Source of the DNA: Pseudoneobacillus sp042683745
GTDB lineage: Bacteria > Bacillota > Bacilli > Bacillales > Cytobacillaceae
Reading direction: 5' to 3'
NCBI RefSeq assembly: GCF_042683745.1
Contig: NZ_JBHUJX010000029.1
Span: forward strand, 1-64,000
DNA length: 64,000 nt
The translations under genes and the position numbers were made by a program. This document shows positions 32,848 through 41,606 of the stretch, one piece after another. The number at the start of each line of letters is the position of its first letter. Within the stretch, counting starts at the first letter, position 1. The notes below the pieces were generated by a model. It was not told the DNA's origin. It saw only the letters and a list, made by a program, of their open reading frames with translations, and did no database searches.

Positions 32848-34632
32848 ATGGAAACAGTCGGAATTGAACCTTATTTACATGTTCGAACAGCGAAAAACCC
32901 TATTTATGATCCAACTGGGCAAAACCTTAGCTTTATCACTGATTACACGGGCTTACCACAGGTTTGGGAGCTGTCCAACAAACAAGGTTGGCCATCGCAA
33001 GTTTCATTTACGGAAGAAAGAATCATGTTCATTAAATACATATCAGGGACGACGAAGCGTATTCTTGGTATGGATGTTGGCGTTAATGAGAAAACGCAAC
33101 TATTTCTATTAAAAGAAAATGGCGATCTATTGCCTCTTACGAATTCACCAGAACACATCCATCATTATGGCGGAAGTTCATCTGATGGGAAATGGATTGC
33201 ATGGTCAAGTAATCGCCGTCATGCGACTTTTTTTGATATTTATATTCAGAACCTAGAAACACTTGAAATGAAGCAACTATTTTCAGATGATGGATATTAT
33301 CAACCTCTAAAATGGGCACCGGGCAATCAAGAGATACTTATACAAAAAATCAATACCAATTTGGATAGTGATCTTGGATTATTGAATATCGAAACGGGTG
33401 AAATGTCTTGGTTAACTCTTCATGAGGGAGAGGCTAACTTTGAGAATCCGCAATTTAATAAAGACGGAGATTTGCTCTATTTTTTAACGAACAAGGATAG
33501 AGACTTTGTCGGACTTGCTTCATTGGAAATTGCAACGAAAACAATGAAATGGTTAGATGAGCGCGAATGGGATCTTGAAGGATTAACGATGAGTTCATCT
33601 AAAAATAAGTTAGCCTATTCCGTCAATGAAGGTGGAATATCGAAAGGGATTATCTTACATTTAGAGGACAATAGCAGTGAAGCATGGGAAACACCAATTG
33701 GTGTCTTGAGTGAATTAACTTTTTCACCTGATGATTCTAAGCTTAGCTACGTATTAAATGGTCCGAAAAATCCATCTGACATCTGGGAACTCGATTTGGA
33801 AACGAAAGAATCATCAAGATTAACTTTTGTTTCTCAATCTCCGATGGTGGAAGAGCGATTAGTTGAACCTGAACTGATTACGTTCACTTCCTTTGATGGA
33901 CTCGAGGTTCCGGCTTTCTTATATAAGCCAAAGGATGTCCAAGGTAAACTGCCAGTCGTTGTCTTTGTTCACGGTGGACCAGAAAGCCAAATTCGTGCTG
34001 TGTATAATCCATTTCTTCAATATTTCCTTAACCATGGCTATGCGGTTTGTACGCCAAATGTTAGGGGAAGTACCGGCTATGGAAAAGCCTATTCACATCT
34101 AGATGATGTTAGGAAACGGATGGATTCTGTTCAAGATTTAACAAGTTTAGTAGAGTGGCTAAAGTCGGAAGGAAATGCGGACCCAGATAAAATCGCTATC
34201 ATGGGACGCAGCTACGGTGGATTCATGGTTTTAGCGGCTATTACTCATTATCCTGAAGTTTGGTCTGCAGCCATAGATATTGTTGGGATATCAAGCTTTA
34301 AAACTTTCTTGGAAAAAACAAGTTCGTGGCGCAGAAAGTTACGTGAAGCAGAGTATGGAAGTATTGAGAATGATAGTGAATTTTTTGAAGAAATCGATCC
34401 GTTACATCGAATTGAAAGTATCAAATGTCCACTTATGGTATTGCATGGAGCAAATGATCCCCGTGTACCAATTGAAGAAGCGGAGCAAATCGTAGATGAG
34501 TTAAAGGCACGAAATCACCCTGTTACTTATATAAGATTCGAGGACGAAGGACATTTCTTTGTGAAATTGAAAAATAATATTACTGCCTACACTGGGGTAG
34601 CTTCATTCCTTGATCAATATATTGGAAAATAA
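32848..34632 (+). CDS. S9-family (prolyl oligopeptidase-like) serine peptidase
   Basis: A 594-residue cytoplasmic protein with an N-terminal beta-propeller (about residues 20-330, WD40/TolB-like repeats such as SSDGKWIAWSSN and FSPDDSKLSYVLN) and a C-terminal alpha/beta hydrolase domain (about 345-594). The catalytic triad is Ser in GRSYGGFM, Asp in HGANDPRVP and His in EDEGHFFVK; the oxyanion region is VFVHGGPESQ. This architecture is that of acylaminoacyl peptidases and dipeptidyl peptidase-like enzymes, here without signal peptide. Together with the upstream M20 peptidase it suggests peptide turnover, though a terminator separates them. Confidence 0.9.
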   Translation: METVGIEPYLHVRTAKNPIYDPTGQNLSFITDYTGLPQVWELSNKQGWPSQVSFTEERIMFIKYISGTTKRILGMDVGVNEKTQLFLLKENGDLLPLTNSPEHIHHYGGSSSDGKWIAWSSNRRHATFFDIYIQNLETLEMKQLFSDDGYYQPLKWAPGNQEILIQKINTNLDSDLGLLNIETGEMSWLTLHEGEANFENPQFNKDGDLLYFLTNKDRDFVGLASLEIATKTMKWLDEREWDLEGLTMSSSKNKLAYSVNEGGISKGIILHLEDNSSEAWETPIGVLSELTFSPDDSKLSYVLNGPKNPSDIWELDLETKESSRLTFVSQSPMVEERLVEPELITFTSFDGLEVPAFLYKPKDVQGKLPVVVFVHGGPESQIRAVYNPFLQYFLNHGYAVCTPNVRGSTGYGKAYSHLDDVRKRMDSVQDLTSLVEWLKSEGNADPDKIAIMGRSYGGFMVLAAITHYPEVWSAAIDIVGISSFKTFLEKTSSWRRKLREAEYGSIENDSEFFEEIDPLHRIESIKCPLMVLHGANDPRVPIEEAEQIVDELKARNHPVTYIRFEDEGHFFVKLKNNITAYTGVASFLDQYIGK

Positions 34633-34664
34633 CAAAAGTGCGGGGCCTTTCAACCCCGATAAGT

Positions 34665-34703
34665 AAAAGCCGATCCTGTTACATTCAACAGTATCGGCTT
34701 TTT
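34665..34703. terminator. Terminator between convergent genes
   Basis: AAAAGCCGAT and ATCGGCTTTT, extended by TGTT/AACA, form a long stem followed by seven T residues on the plus strand and A/T-rich flanks on the other. Confidence 0.85.
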
Positions 34704-34706
34704 TTA

Positions 34707-36032
34707 CTATCCTTCTTTTATAGGGTTCATAACGAAGAACGACACGCCAATTTTTTTGCAAATCGTTACATAATGAAGCAGCATTAATAACACAGCACCC
34801 ATATTCATGCCTACGATAATTCCATCCATTTGCAGTTGTGGTAAGGATCCGAATACAAACATCATCGAGAAGGATATGATCGTTGTCCAAATTTGATGGT
34901 AAAAAGCGTCTTTTACTAAGCCAAGTCCGATGAGGTATGCCTGCATCGGGATGACAAAGAAATGAAATAAAAAGTAGGGCCAAAGCATTTGCAAATAAAT
35001 TGTCGCATCATCAGAATCGAAAAAAAGTCTTGTTAAAGGTTTAGAAAAGAAGTAGAAGGCCAACACAGCAGGTACTCCGTAAATAAAAGTAAAATGCATC
35101 ACTTTCCTTAATAATGATTGGAGAAGGGTAAAGTCCTTTTGTGCATAAGCTTTTGAAACAGTTGGGATTAACACAATTAGTAAAGAATGGGCGATAAATG
35201 CTGGGAAAAATCCAATCGTTAATGCAACCCCAGCTACTAAACCAAATTGTTCCATAGCAATATCGGCTGAGAGACCAGCTTTCATAAGTGCTGCCTTGAT
35301 TAGAAAAGGTTGAACCGCATGGGTAAGTGAATGGAAAATTCGTAAGCCAGTAGTAGGAACCGAGACTGATAATAAACTTTCCCTTACTGATTTTGAACTT
35401 AATTGACTTCTAGATTTCCCATTTAACGTGCGGAGTTTAATCAAATATTCAATAATTAAATATCCAAAAACGCCAATCTCGCTGGCAACTAGTGCACATA
35501 ATGCTAAGATGATGGCCATATCGGTACTAAATTCTAATAACTGAAAAACGAATACAAGCAGGAGTAACTGTAATGCTCTTCTTAAAAAATTTGAGACAGC
35601 AATTTTCCCCATGGCATGGGTTCCCATAAAGAAACCTCTGGCAATGGAGGAAAATGAAGCAATCGGAATTAAAATCAACACTAACCATTTCACATATGGA
35701 TGATAGGCATCGAATACAGGAACAATCGGTAAAACAATCATTGCAATAACTAAAAAAGAAATAGTCGAGAGAATCGCAAATTTCGTGACTTGGCTCAGAA
35801 TGTTTCGATGATATTTCTCGTCTTTTTCTGCTATCAGCTTAGAAACGGAAATCGGTAATTCTAAGCTTGCTAAGACAACTACTAGAAAAATCGTGGGTAA
35901 AATAGACATATACAGTCCTAATCCCTTTTCCCCTAATTCCTTTGCAAGAATCATATTAATAATAAATTCGACACACTCCCCAATAAACGCAGTGATTGCT
36001 AATAGGAAAGTTGCCCTTATAAAAAGCTTCAT
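34707..36032 (-). CDS. Polysaccharide/lipid flippase family protein (SpoVB-like)
   Basis: A 441-residue polytopic membrane protein with about 12 hydrophobic segments, belonging to the polysaccharide transport/MVF group that includes SpoVB, MurJ and YtgP. Typical are the N-terminal ECVEFIINMILAKELGEKGLGLYM and LELPISVSKLIAEK, and the central RGFFMGTHAMGKIAVSNFLRR. It likely moves lipid-linked sugars across the membrane, perhaps during cortex or envelope synthesis; slightly shorter than SpoVB (about 518 aa). GAGGAG precedes the ATG. No glycosyltransferase neighbours. Confidence 0.85.
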   Translation of the reverse strand: MKLFIRATFLLAITAFIGECVEFIINMILAKELGEKGLGLYMSILPTIFLVVVLASLELPISVSKLIAEKDEKYHRNILSQVTKFAILSTISFLVIAMIVLPIVPVFDAYHPYVKWLVLILIPIASFSSIARGFFMGTHAMGKIAVSNFLRRALQLLLLVFVFQLLEFSTDMAIILALCALVASEIGVFGYLIIEYLIKLRTLNGKSRSQLSSKSVRESLLSVSVPTTGLRIFHSLTHAVQPFLIKAALMKAGLSADIAMEQFGLVAGVALTIGFFPAFIAHSLLIVLIPTVSKAYAQKDFTLLQSLLRKVMHFTFIYGVPAVLAFYFFSKPLTRLFFDSDDATIYLQMLWPYFLFHFFVIPMQAYLIGLGLVKDAFYHQIWTTIISFSMMFVFGSLPQLQMDGIIVGMNMGAVLLMLLHYVTICKKIGVSFFVMNPIKEG

Positions 36033-36114
36033 AATCGGTCTCCTCTTTTTAAAAAGTCATTCTTCTAAAGATATGAGACAAGTCTGAAAAATAGTATAGA
36101 GTTCTTCTGAACAG

Positions 36115-36148
36115 AAAAAGCAGGTCCTCAAAAATAAGGATACCTGCT
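36115..36148 (-). terminator. Terminator of the repeat/coiled-coil protein gene
   Basis: On the minus strand AGCAGGT(A)TCC pairs with GGACCTGCT and is followed by five T residues, 13 bases after the stop at 36161. Confidence 0.75.
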
Positions 36149-36160
36149 CACATCATACTC

Positions 36161-36688
36161 TTAAAACTCACCTTCGAATGGTGTATAAGGTAGGCTAAAT
36201 TTCGTTTCAACAGCTCTTAATCTTTGATTGACTCTTCTTAGCCGACGAGTTGTTTTTTCATCATTTTCATTTAGTCTTTTTATTTCTTGATTAATTCGTC
36301 CAATTTCTCTATTCAAGCGATCAATCTCTTGGTTTTGACGACGGATTTCTTGATTTTGACGCTTCATTTCCTCATTTAGCCGATTAATTTCACTAGATTG
36401 TTCTTCGTTCTTACGCTCAAGAGCAGCAATTCTTCTTTCTAATTGCGGTGGTTGTCTATATAAATCTTCCTCGATAGATTGTTGATATGGATCCGATCCA
36501 AACTCGAAATGTTCATAAGAGTCTGGATAAGAATTTGGTCCAATATCCAAATGTTGATAAGGGTTTTGATACGGATTTGGATCAAACTCTAAATGTTGAT
36601 AAGGGTTCTGATATGAATTAGGTTCAAACTCCAAATGTCGATAAGGACTTTGCGGTGAATATGGGTGATAATATCCAAATGGATTCAT
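36161..36688 (-). CDS. Protein with Tyr/Pro/Asn tandem repeats and a coiled coil
   Basis: A 175-residue hydrophilic protein without signal peptide. Residues about 10-70 consist of four imperfect 16-residue repeats of the form NPYQHLEFDPNPYQ. Residues about 80-160 form a long heptad-type coiled coil with repeating RxNQEIxRxNxE units (NRLNEEMKRQNQEIRRQNQ onwards). The end is SLPYTPFEGEF. The Tyr/Pro/Asn-rich repeats plus coiled coil resemble structural proteins of the spore surface in Bacillus, but this is impression rather than homology. AAGGAG precedes the ATG. It is followed by a terminator, and a dispersed repeat lies just upstream. Confidence 0.65.
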   Translation of the reverse strand: MNPFGYYHPYSPQSPYRHLEFEPNSYQNPYQHLEFDPNPYQNPYQHLDIGPNSYPDSYEHFEFGSDPYQQSIEEDLYRQPPQLERRIAALERKNEEQSSEINRLNEEMKRQNQEIRRQNQEIDRLNREIGRINQEIKRLNENDEKTTRRLRRVNQRLRAVETKFSLPYTPFEGEF

Positions 36689-37176
36689 CGGGGCAGCTCT
36701 CCTTTATTTATATAAATTGTCCAGCGCAAGCGTCCTAGCCCCGACGAACAGGAAGTTCTAGTGTCGACAATGCGACAGGACGCCCGAGTTCTTGTCGACC
36801 TCGAGGTCAAATGTTCGCCACCCATAAAGTCAAAGAACGACTTTCTGGGTGGGCAAGCTTTGCTTGGCAAACCAAAGAACGGTTTGCATAAGTGCGACTA
36901 GGTCTCTGCCTTCGCTACTCTCGCCAATCTACCAGTCTTCTTTATCGGGGCTAATCAAGGCGCTTCCGCTTTTAAAATTAGGTAATTCCCCTATAAGGTA
37001 TGTATTTTTACACGGAGTGACTGTAACAAATGCCTATTATTGATGAAAAAGCCTTTGGGTTTTGCTGGAATTTTCTAATTAAATACGATTTGTGATTCAA
37101 ATCACCGTAATATTTTCCAGCTTCCGATAAACTTATTTTTAAATTCAAAATATTCAAGCGTAGGGAGGGATATGCT
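36689..37176. other. Intergenic region mostly occupied by a dispersed repeat
   Basis: Repeat copy B fills 36719-36973. The rest (36974-37176) is A/T-rich leader of the CtaA-like gene with no clear promoter that I can fix. Open frames inside the repeat are by-products of its composition. Confidence 0.6.
36719..36973. repeat. Dispersed structured repeat, copy B
   Basis: It shares both ends and the left 100 bases with copy A (15180-15359): same GTCCAGCGCAAGCGTCCTAG start, hairpin GAAC/GTTC (36746-36758) where copy A has GTAC/GTAC, TGTCG/CGACA, GACCTCGAGGTC, and the same GGGGCTAATCAAGGCGCTT end. It is about 75 bases longer, with extra hairpins such as GCAAACC/GGTTTGC. Confidence 0.8.
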
Positions 37177-38103
37177 TTGGCAATAAGACGGTTGGCATTT
37201 TTATCTATTATTGTTACTTATCTATTAATTGTCTTTGGAGGATATGTTGCATCATCCAATTCAGGAATGGGGTGTGGTCCTGAATGGCCATTATGCAATG
37301 GTTCAGTGATACCGATTTTAAAGGGGACGACTCTTGTAGAGTTTACACATCGAGTGATAGGCGCCATTCTTGGAATCATGACTGTTATTTTATTTTTCAA
37401 GATTGTGAGGGCAAAGGTAGATTCGAATGTTCGTAGAACAGCTTGGGGAATGCTGTTTCTTCTAATTATACAAGTCCTATTAGGGGCAGTAGTTGTTATA
37501 AAAGATTTACCGGCTATCGTAGTCACAATTCATTTATTAATTGCTATGCTGTATTTATTTAGCCTAGTATGGATTTGGAGGAATTCTGTACAAGAGGTCA
37601 AACATGTATATAGTCCTATCAATGATTATTCACAAAAATTAATCAATCGCCACCTAAATATCTTAATGATTCTGCTGATTTTGACCTTAGGCTTCGGTGC
37701 ATATATTAAGCATCAGTCATATGGATTAGCATGTGAGTGGTTAAATTGTAGGGATTCACTTATTCCAGTTACAACTCCAGAGATTCTTCAAACCCTTCAT
37801 CGATTCTTAGCAATTGTTTCAACTGTTTATATACTTCTTCTTACTTATAAAGCAATCACGAAAAAATGGGGAGCTAGTTTACAAAAGAGATTGGCAATCG
37901 TTACGTTGCTAACGATTTTTCAATTATTAATTGGTGTCTTAACGATTAAAACCTCTTTAAATATTCCTTGGGCTGTACTACATTTAGCTATAGGAACAGC
38001 AGTATTCGTATTTGTAGGTGAATCTAAAGTATATTTAGGTAGTATAACAATAAAAACAAAGCTAAAGGTCAGTCAGACAAGTCAACACCAAAGTTTAGAG
38101 TAG
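37177..38103 (+). CDS. ctaA: Haem A synthase-like protein (CtaA family)
   Basis: A 308-residue membrane protein with eight hydrophobic helices in two similar halves, the CtaA layout. Each half has two His ligand positions: EFTHRVIG and VTIHLL in the first, TLHRFL and VLHLAIG in the second. The extracellular cysteine pair is seen in MGCGPEWPLCNG and again in LACEWLNCRD. The family converts haem O to haem A for cytochrome aa3-type oxidases. The start is TTG, supported by GGGAGGG. No ctaB or cytochrome oxidase genes are adjacent, so this may be a secondary copy; activity is inferred from conserved residues. Confidence 0.85.
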   Translation: MAIRRLAFLSIIVTYLLIVFGGYVASSNSGMGCGPEWPLCNGSVIPILKGTTLVEFTHRVIGAILGIMTVILFFKIVRAKVDSNVRRTAWGMLFLLIIQVLLGAVVVIKDLPAIVVTIHLLIAMLYLFSLVWIWRNSVQEVKHVYSPINDYSQKLINRHLNILMILLILTLGFGAYIKHQSYGLACEWLNCRDSLIPVTTPEILQTLHRFLAIVSTVYILLLTYKAITKKWGASLQKRLAIVTLLTIFQLLIGVLTIKTSLNIPWAVLHLAIGTAVFVFVGESKVYLGSITIKTKLKVSQTSQHQSLE

Positions 38104-38318
38104 AATATTTTATCATTCTACATAGAAATACAAAATTTCTAAATATTTATAAAATTTATCTAGAAATTTATCACTATTTTTCCTAAAATGTAAGTATTAG
38201 CAATAAAATATAGGAAATAGAATGAATATTCATTGAATTTTCCGGATTTTGGCAAATGCTGTTATTACTAGATTTTTATAAAATAAATGCCTATACTACT
38301 AAATGAGAGATACTACGT

Positions 38319-39281
38319 GTGAAGGTAGCACAAAGATCAAGACATCAGAAAGAAGGTAGTGTAGTGGGCTTTATAAATGAAAAGAGTTTCATAGAAACAG
38401 TCCACATGAAAGGGCTGCAGATTTCCCTTATTGCATCAGGTGATGGTACAGAAATTATTTATCATAAATTGGACCCAGATACTAGATGGTGTTTAGAGCC
38501 TTCAGAAGGATGGGACGCTTTAGAATATTTACATGTTTTGTCTGGGGAGTTAAAGCTACAAACAGACGCTGGCTTTGAGCCTATCAAAGCGGGAGATTCC
38601 TTTTATAAAGTTCCAGTCTCTGAGTACCATATTTTTCAGGCGAAAGGAACTACTGAATTTCTATATGTGACTTCGCAGCCTATTTTTCATCATTATAGTA
38701 AAATCACAAAAGAATTTATGGATTTAGCTGTTTCCATTGAGGAAAAAGATGGCTATACCGTTGATCATTGTCATAGAATCAATCGATTATCTATGTTAGT
38801 TGGAGAAACGCTAGGCCTAAAAACAAAGCAAATCCTTAGATTAAACATTGCTTCATTTTTACATGATGTGGGTAAATTAAAAATTCCTTTAGAAATCCTT
38901 CTGAAGCCAGGAAAATTGACCTCTGAAGAATGGGAAATCATGAAACAGCACTCCACATATGGTAGAGAAATATTAGAAGAGACAAATCTCCCGTTACTAA
39001 GGAACGCAGGGATTGTGGTCGAACAACACCATGAAAGATATGATGGTAAAGGCTATCCGAAAGGGTTAAAAGGTGAGGAAATTTCTATTGAAGCTGCGAT
39101 TATTTCAGTTGTTGACTCATTCGATGCAATGACTACAGATCGAGTTTATAAAAAGGGTATGACAAGGGATGAAGCATTTGATGAACTTTTACGTTGTAAA
39201 GGTACGATGTATCATCCAGACATTGTTGATGTTTTTTTAACATTAAAAGATAAAATAATAAATGAGGGGGAAAAGAAATGA
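38319..39281 (+). CDS. Cupin-HD-GYP domain protein
   Basis: A 320-residue soluble protein. Residues about 60-115 form a cupin-like barrel (EYLHVLSGELKLQTDAGFEPIKAGDSFY and VSEYHIFQAKG), a possible small-ligand sensor. Residues about 135-315 form an HD-GYP domain: DHCHRINRLS, FLHDVGKLKIP (His-Asp), HHERYDGKGYPKGLKGEEI and VDSFDAMTTDRVYKKGMT, all intact, so cyclic di-GMP hydrolysis is expected. The GTG at 38319 has no good ribosome binding site; a GTG at 38364 follows AGAAGGTAG and may be the true start. The stop overlaps the start of the next gene (ATGA), indicating coupling to a small secreted protein. Confidence 0.82.
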   Translation: MKVAQRSRHQKEGSVVGFINEKSFIETVHMKGLQISLIASGDGTEIIYHKLDPDTRWCLEPSEGWDALEYLHVLSGELKLQTDAGFEPIKAGDSFYKVPVSEYHIFQAKGTTEFLYVTSQPIFHHYSKITKEFMDLAVSIEEKDGYTVDHCHRINRLSMLVGETLGLKTKQILRLNIASFLHDVGKLKIPLEILLKPGKLTSEEWEIMKQHSTYGREILEETNLPLLRNAGIVVEQHHERYDGKGYPKGLKGEEISIEAAIISVVDSFDAMTTDRVYKKGMTRDEAFDELLRCKGTMYHPDIVDVFLTLKDKIINEGEKK

Positions 39282-39598
39282 AAAAGTTAAGCTTATTATT
39301 AATGGCTTTACTAGTTAGTTTTGTAATTTCTGTTAAACCTGCTGAAGCTGCTTATTTATCTGAGTATGATCAGTATGTTGAAGTCTCTTACGATGAGGCA
39401 AGATTAGCTGCAGACTTACTAGGGTTAAAGGGAATTCCTTTAGGAGAGGAAACAGCAAAACTATCTTTCGAAATGCAAGAAAAATTGATTGCTAAATTAG
39501 AAAAGATATTGAAGAAAGACATTGATCATTATTATATATGGTTAACTGTAGATGGAGAGAAAGTATTAGGTATCGATCCTCCAGTGCCAATGTATTAA
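39278..39598 (+). CDS. Small secreted protein of unknown function
   Basis: A 106-residue protein with a clear signal peptide (MKKLSLLLMALLVSFVISVKPAEA, cleavage probably after AEA). The mature part has about 82 residues with a helical middle (DEARLAADLLGLKGIPLGEE, MQEKLIAKLEKILKKD) and a C-terminal YYIWLTVDGEKVLGIDPP strand. Its start overlaps the stop of the cupin-HD-GYP gene and is followed by a strong terminator, so the two are co-translated. No family recognised. Confidence 0.7.
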   Translation: MKKLSLLLMALLVSFVISVKPAEAAYLSEYDQYVEVSYDEARLAADLLGLKGIPLGEETAKLSFEMQEKLIAKLEKILKKDIDHYYIWLTVDGEKVLGIDPPVPMY

Positions 39599-39622
39599 TA
39601 ATTCTTTATTTATAACTATTTT

Positions 39623-39668
39623 AGGCTGACTCTAAAGCTAAAAGCTTTTTTAGGGTCAGCCTTTTATT
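39623..39668 (+). terminator. Terminator of the cupin-HD-GYP operon
   Basis: AGGCTGACTCTAAA pairs with TTTAGGGTCAGCCT (one mismatch) followed by a T-rich tail. Confidence 0.85.
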
Positions 39669-39875
39669 TTTAATTTTTTATATGAATCTTGTCCAGAATG
39701 ATCCGTGAAAGAGTGTTCGTGCATTAGATTAGTAAGCTTTAAATTAGTCAATATTACACTTTGTTACCATCTTTAAAGAAGGGTTTTAATAGTGATATGG
39801 AGAAAGATATGAATATTATTTAAAGCTCTGCCTATAAGTAAAAAACTACTAATCTTTCTCAAAGGATCGTGGCTA

Positions 39876-41606
39876 ATGAAAATTTTTTTAAGAAGTATTT
39901 CTAATACCTTTCAACTGAATACTCAAAAAAAGCTATTAGTTATGTTTTTGTTGGTAGCGTTAATTCCTTTACTAACATTGGGACTAATCTCTTATTACCA
40001 ATCATCGAAAGTAGTGAAAGAGCAATTAAGAAACTATAATCAGTTTGCCGGTGAAAAGATTCAAAAGGAACTAGATCGAATTATTGGAGATATGTATTTT
40101 AGTGTTGCATCGATTCAGCAATATATAACCGACCAAGCCTCAATCGAATTAAGTGACCAGCGACCTAAAACATACTCTGATTTTAAGGAAGAGATAAATT
40201 TGGAGAGGTTAATCCAAACGCATCAAAAGGTAGATGTGGAAGGGATATATTTGCTTACAGAGTCTGGATATTATTATGGAGATAGAAATCTGAAATACGA
40301 GGAAATAGAAAAAATTGAGATTTTAAAAAAAGCACGCAGAAAGAAAAATTCCGAGATAGGGATCTATACCCCTATGCATTATAAATATAATAATCCAAAT
40401 AAAGTGATTGGACTTGCTGTCCCACTTCCAATTTCATATGGAGTATTAAAAAATAGCTTTATCTTAATTGAAACAGATGTCGATGATTTATTTAAAATGA
40501 TAAAGGTTTTAGAAGATGATTTAAATTCCAGAATTTCAATTTATAATCAGTCGGGGGAATATTTGTATCGAACGATTAGTAACGATAAAGATTTAGATAA
40601 CGATATCGTTTGGACGGAGTCTACTAAAACAAACAATTGGACAATTCAATTTAGGATCCCTCATGGCGAGTTTTATAAGTCAACTAGAGTGATATTAAAG
40701 GTCGTAACAATTGGCATGGTTATAGCTGTTTTACTAGCGATGGTTTTATCTTATTTATTTTCAAAACAATTCTCAGGAAAAATATTAAAACTAAAGTTTG
40801 CCATTGATGAAGTTAGCAACGGTATATTTGAGACAAAGCTACCGACTAAAACAAAAGATGAAATCGGAAGACTGAGTCATCATTTTAATAGAATGGTATA
40901 CAAAATAAAGCAGCTGATGGAGGAAATCAAGGAAACAGAGGAAGTAAAGAGAGAAGCCGAGTTAAAAGCTGTTCATTATCAAATTAATCCCCATTTATTA
41001 TTTAATACACTAAATACCATTCAATGGAAGGCTCGTTTGGATGGCAATCACGAAATTAGTAAGATGCTATATCACTTAACGAAGGTTCTACAAGGTAATT
41101 TAAATTTTACGATTGGGCTTATACCTCTTAAAGAGGAACTGGAAGCCATTCACCATTTTTTAGTCATTCAGGAACTTCGTTACGGACCAAATTTTACTTT
41201 TCATATGGAGATGGAGAAAAAACTTGAACAGGCATTAATTCCAAGAATGACTCTTCAACCGATGCTAGAGAATATCTTTTTTCATGCATTTGAAGATGGT
41301 ATAGGTGAAATTCACCTTGAGGTTATTGAGAAAAAAGATTGTTTTGAGCTTATTTTAAAGGACAATGGTAAAGGAATGTCACCATCTAAACTAGATTCTT
41401 TATTTTCAGTTCCAACTTCTCAATCGAATGATAGAGGGATTGGAATGTATAATGTACAACAAAAGTTTTATATCCATTTCGGGAAAAACCATAGGATTGT
41501 TGCTGACTCGATTGAAGGAAAAGGAACGATATTTTCGATTTATTGGCCAATAAGGTGGGTGGAAAAGAGTGACGAAAGCTTCGAATATAAAAGTGTTAAT
41601 AGTTGA
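39876..41606 (+). CDS. YesM/LytS-type sensor histidine kinase
   Basis: A 576-residue membrane kinase: first helix about residues 20-42, an outside Cache-like sensor (about 45-270), second helix about 272-294, HAMP, then the His_kinase family phosphoacceptor in HYQINPHLLFNTLNTIQW and a short ATPase domain (MLENIFFHAFEDGIGE, DNGKGM, GIGMYNVQQKF). This family typically pairs with AraC-type regulators and controls sugar ABC importers, as the neighbours here show. The downstream regulator gene overlaps its end by 38 bases. The ligand is probably the sugar or a product of the locus. Confidence 0.9.
   Translation: MKIFLRSISNTFQLNTQKKLLVMFLLVALIPLLTLGLISYYQSSKVVKEQLRNYNQFAGEKIQKELDRIIGDMYFSVASIQQYITDQASIELSDQRPKTYSDFKEEINLERLIQTHQKVDVEGIYLLTESGYYYGDRNLKYEEIEKIEILKKARRKKNSEIGIYTPMHYKYNNPNKVIGLAVPLPISYGVLKNSFILIETDVDDLFKMIKVLEDDLNSRISIYNQSGEYLYRTISNDKDLDNDIVWTESTKTNNWTIQFRIPHGEFYKSTRVILKVVTIGMVIAVLLAMVLSYLFSKQFSGKILKLKFAIDEVSNGIFETKLPTKTKDEIGRLSHHFNRMVYKIKQLMEEIKETEEVKREAELKAVHYQINPHLLFNTLNTIQWKARLDGNHEISKMLYHLTKVLQGNLNFTIGLIPLKEELEAIHHFLVIQELRYGPNFTFHMEMEKKLEQALIPRMTLQPMLENIFFHAFEDGIGEIHLEVIEKKDCFELILKDNGKGMSPSKLDSLFSVPTSQSNDRGIGMYNVQQKFYIHFGKNHRIVADSIEGKGTIFSIYWPIRWVEKSDESFEYKSVNS

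Noticed and set aside
36849..37043. Open frame inside and after repeat copy B
   Set aside because: Coding potential comes from repeat sequence; no ribosome binding site.
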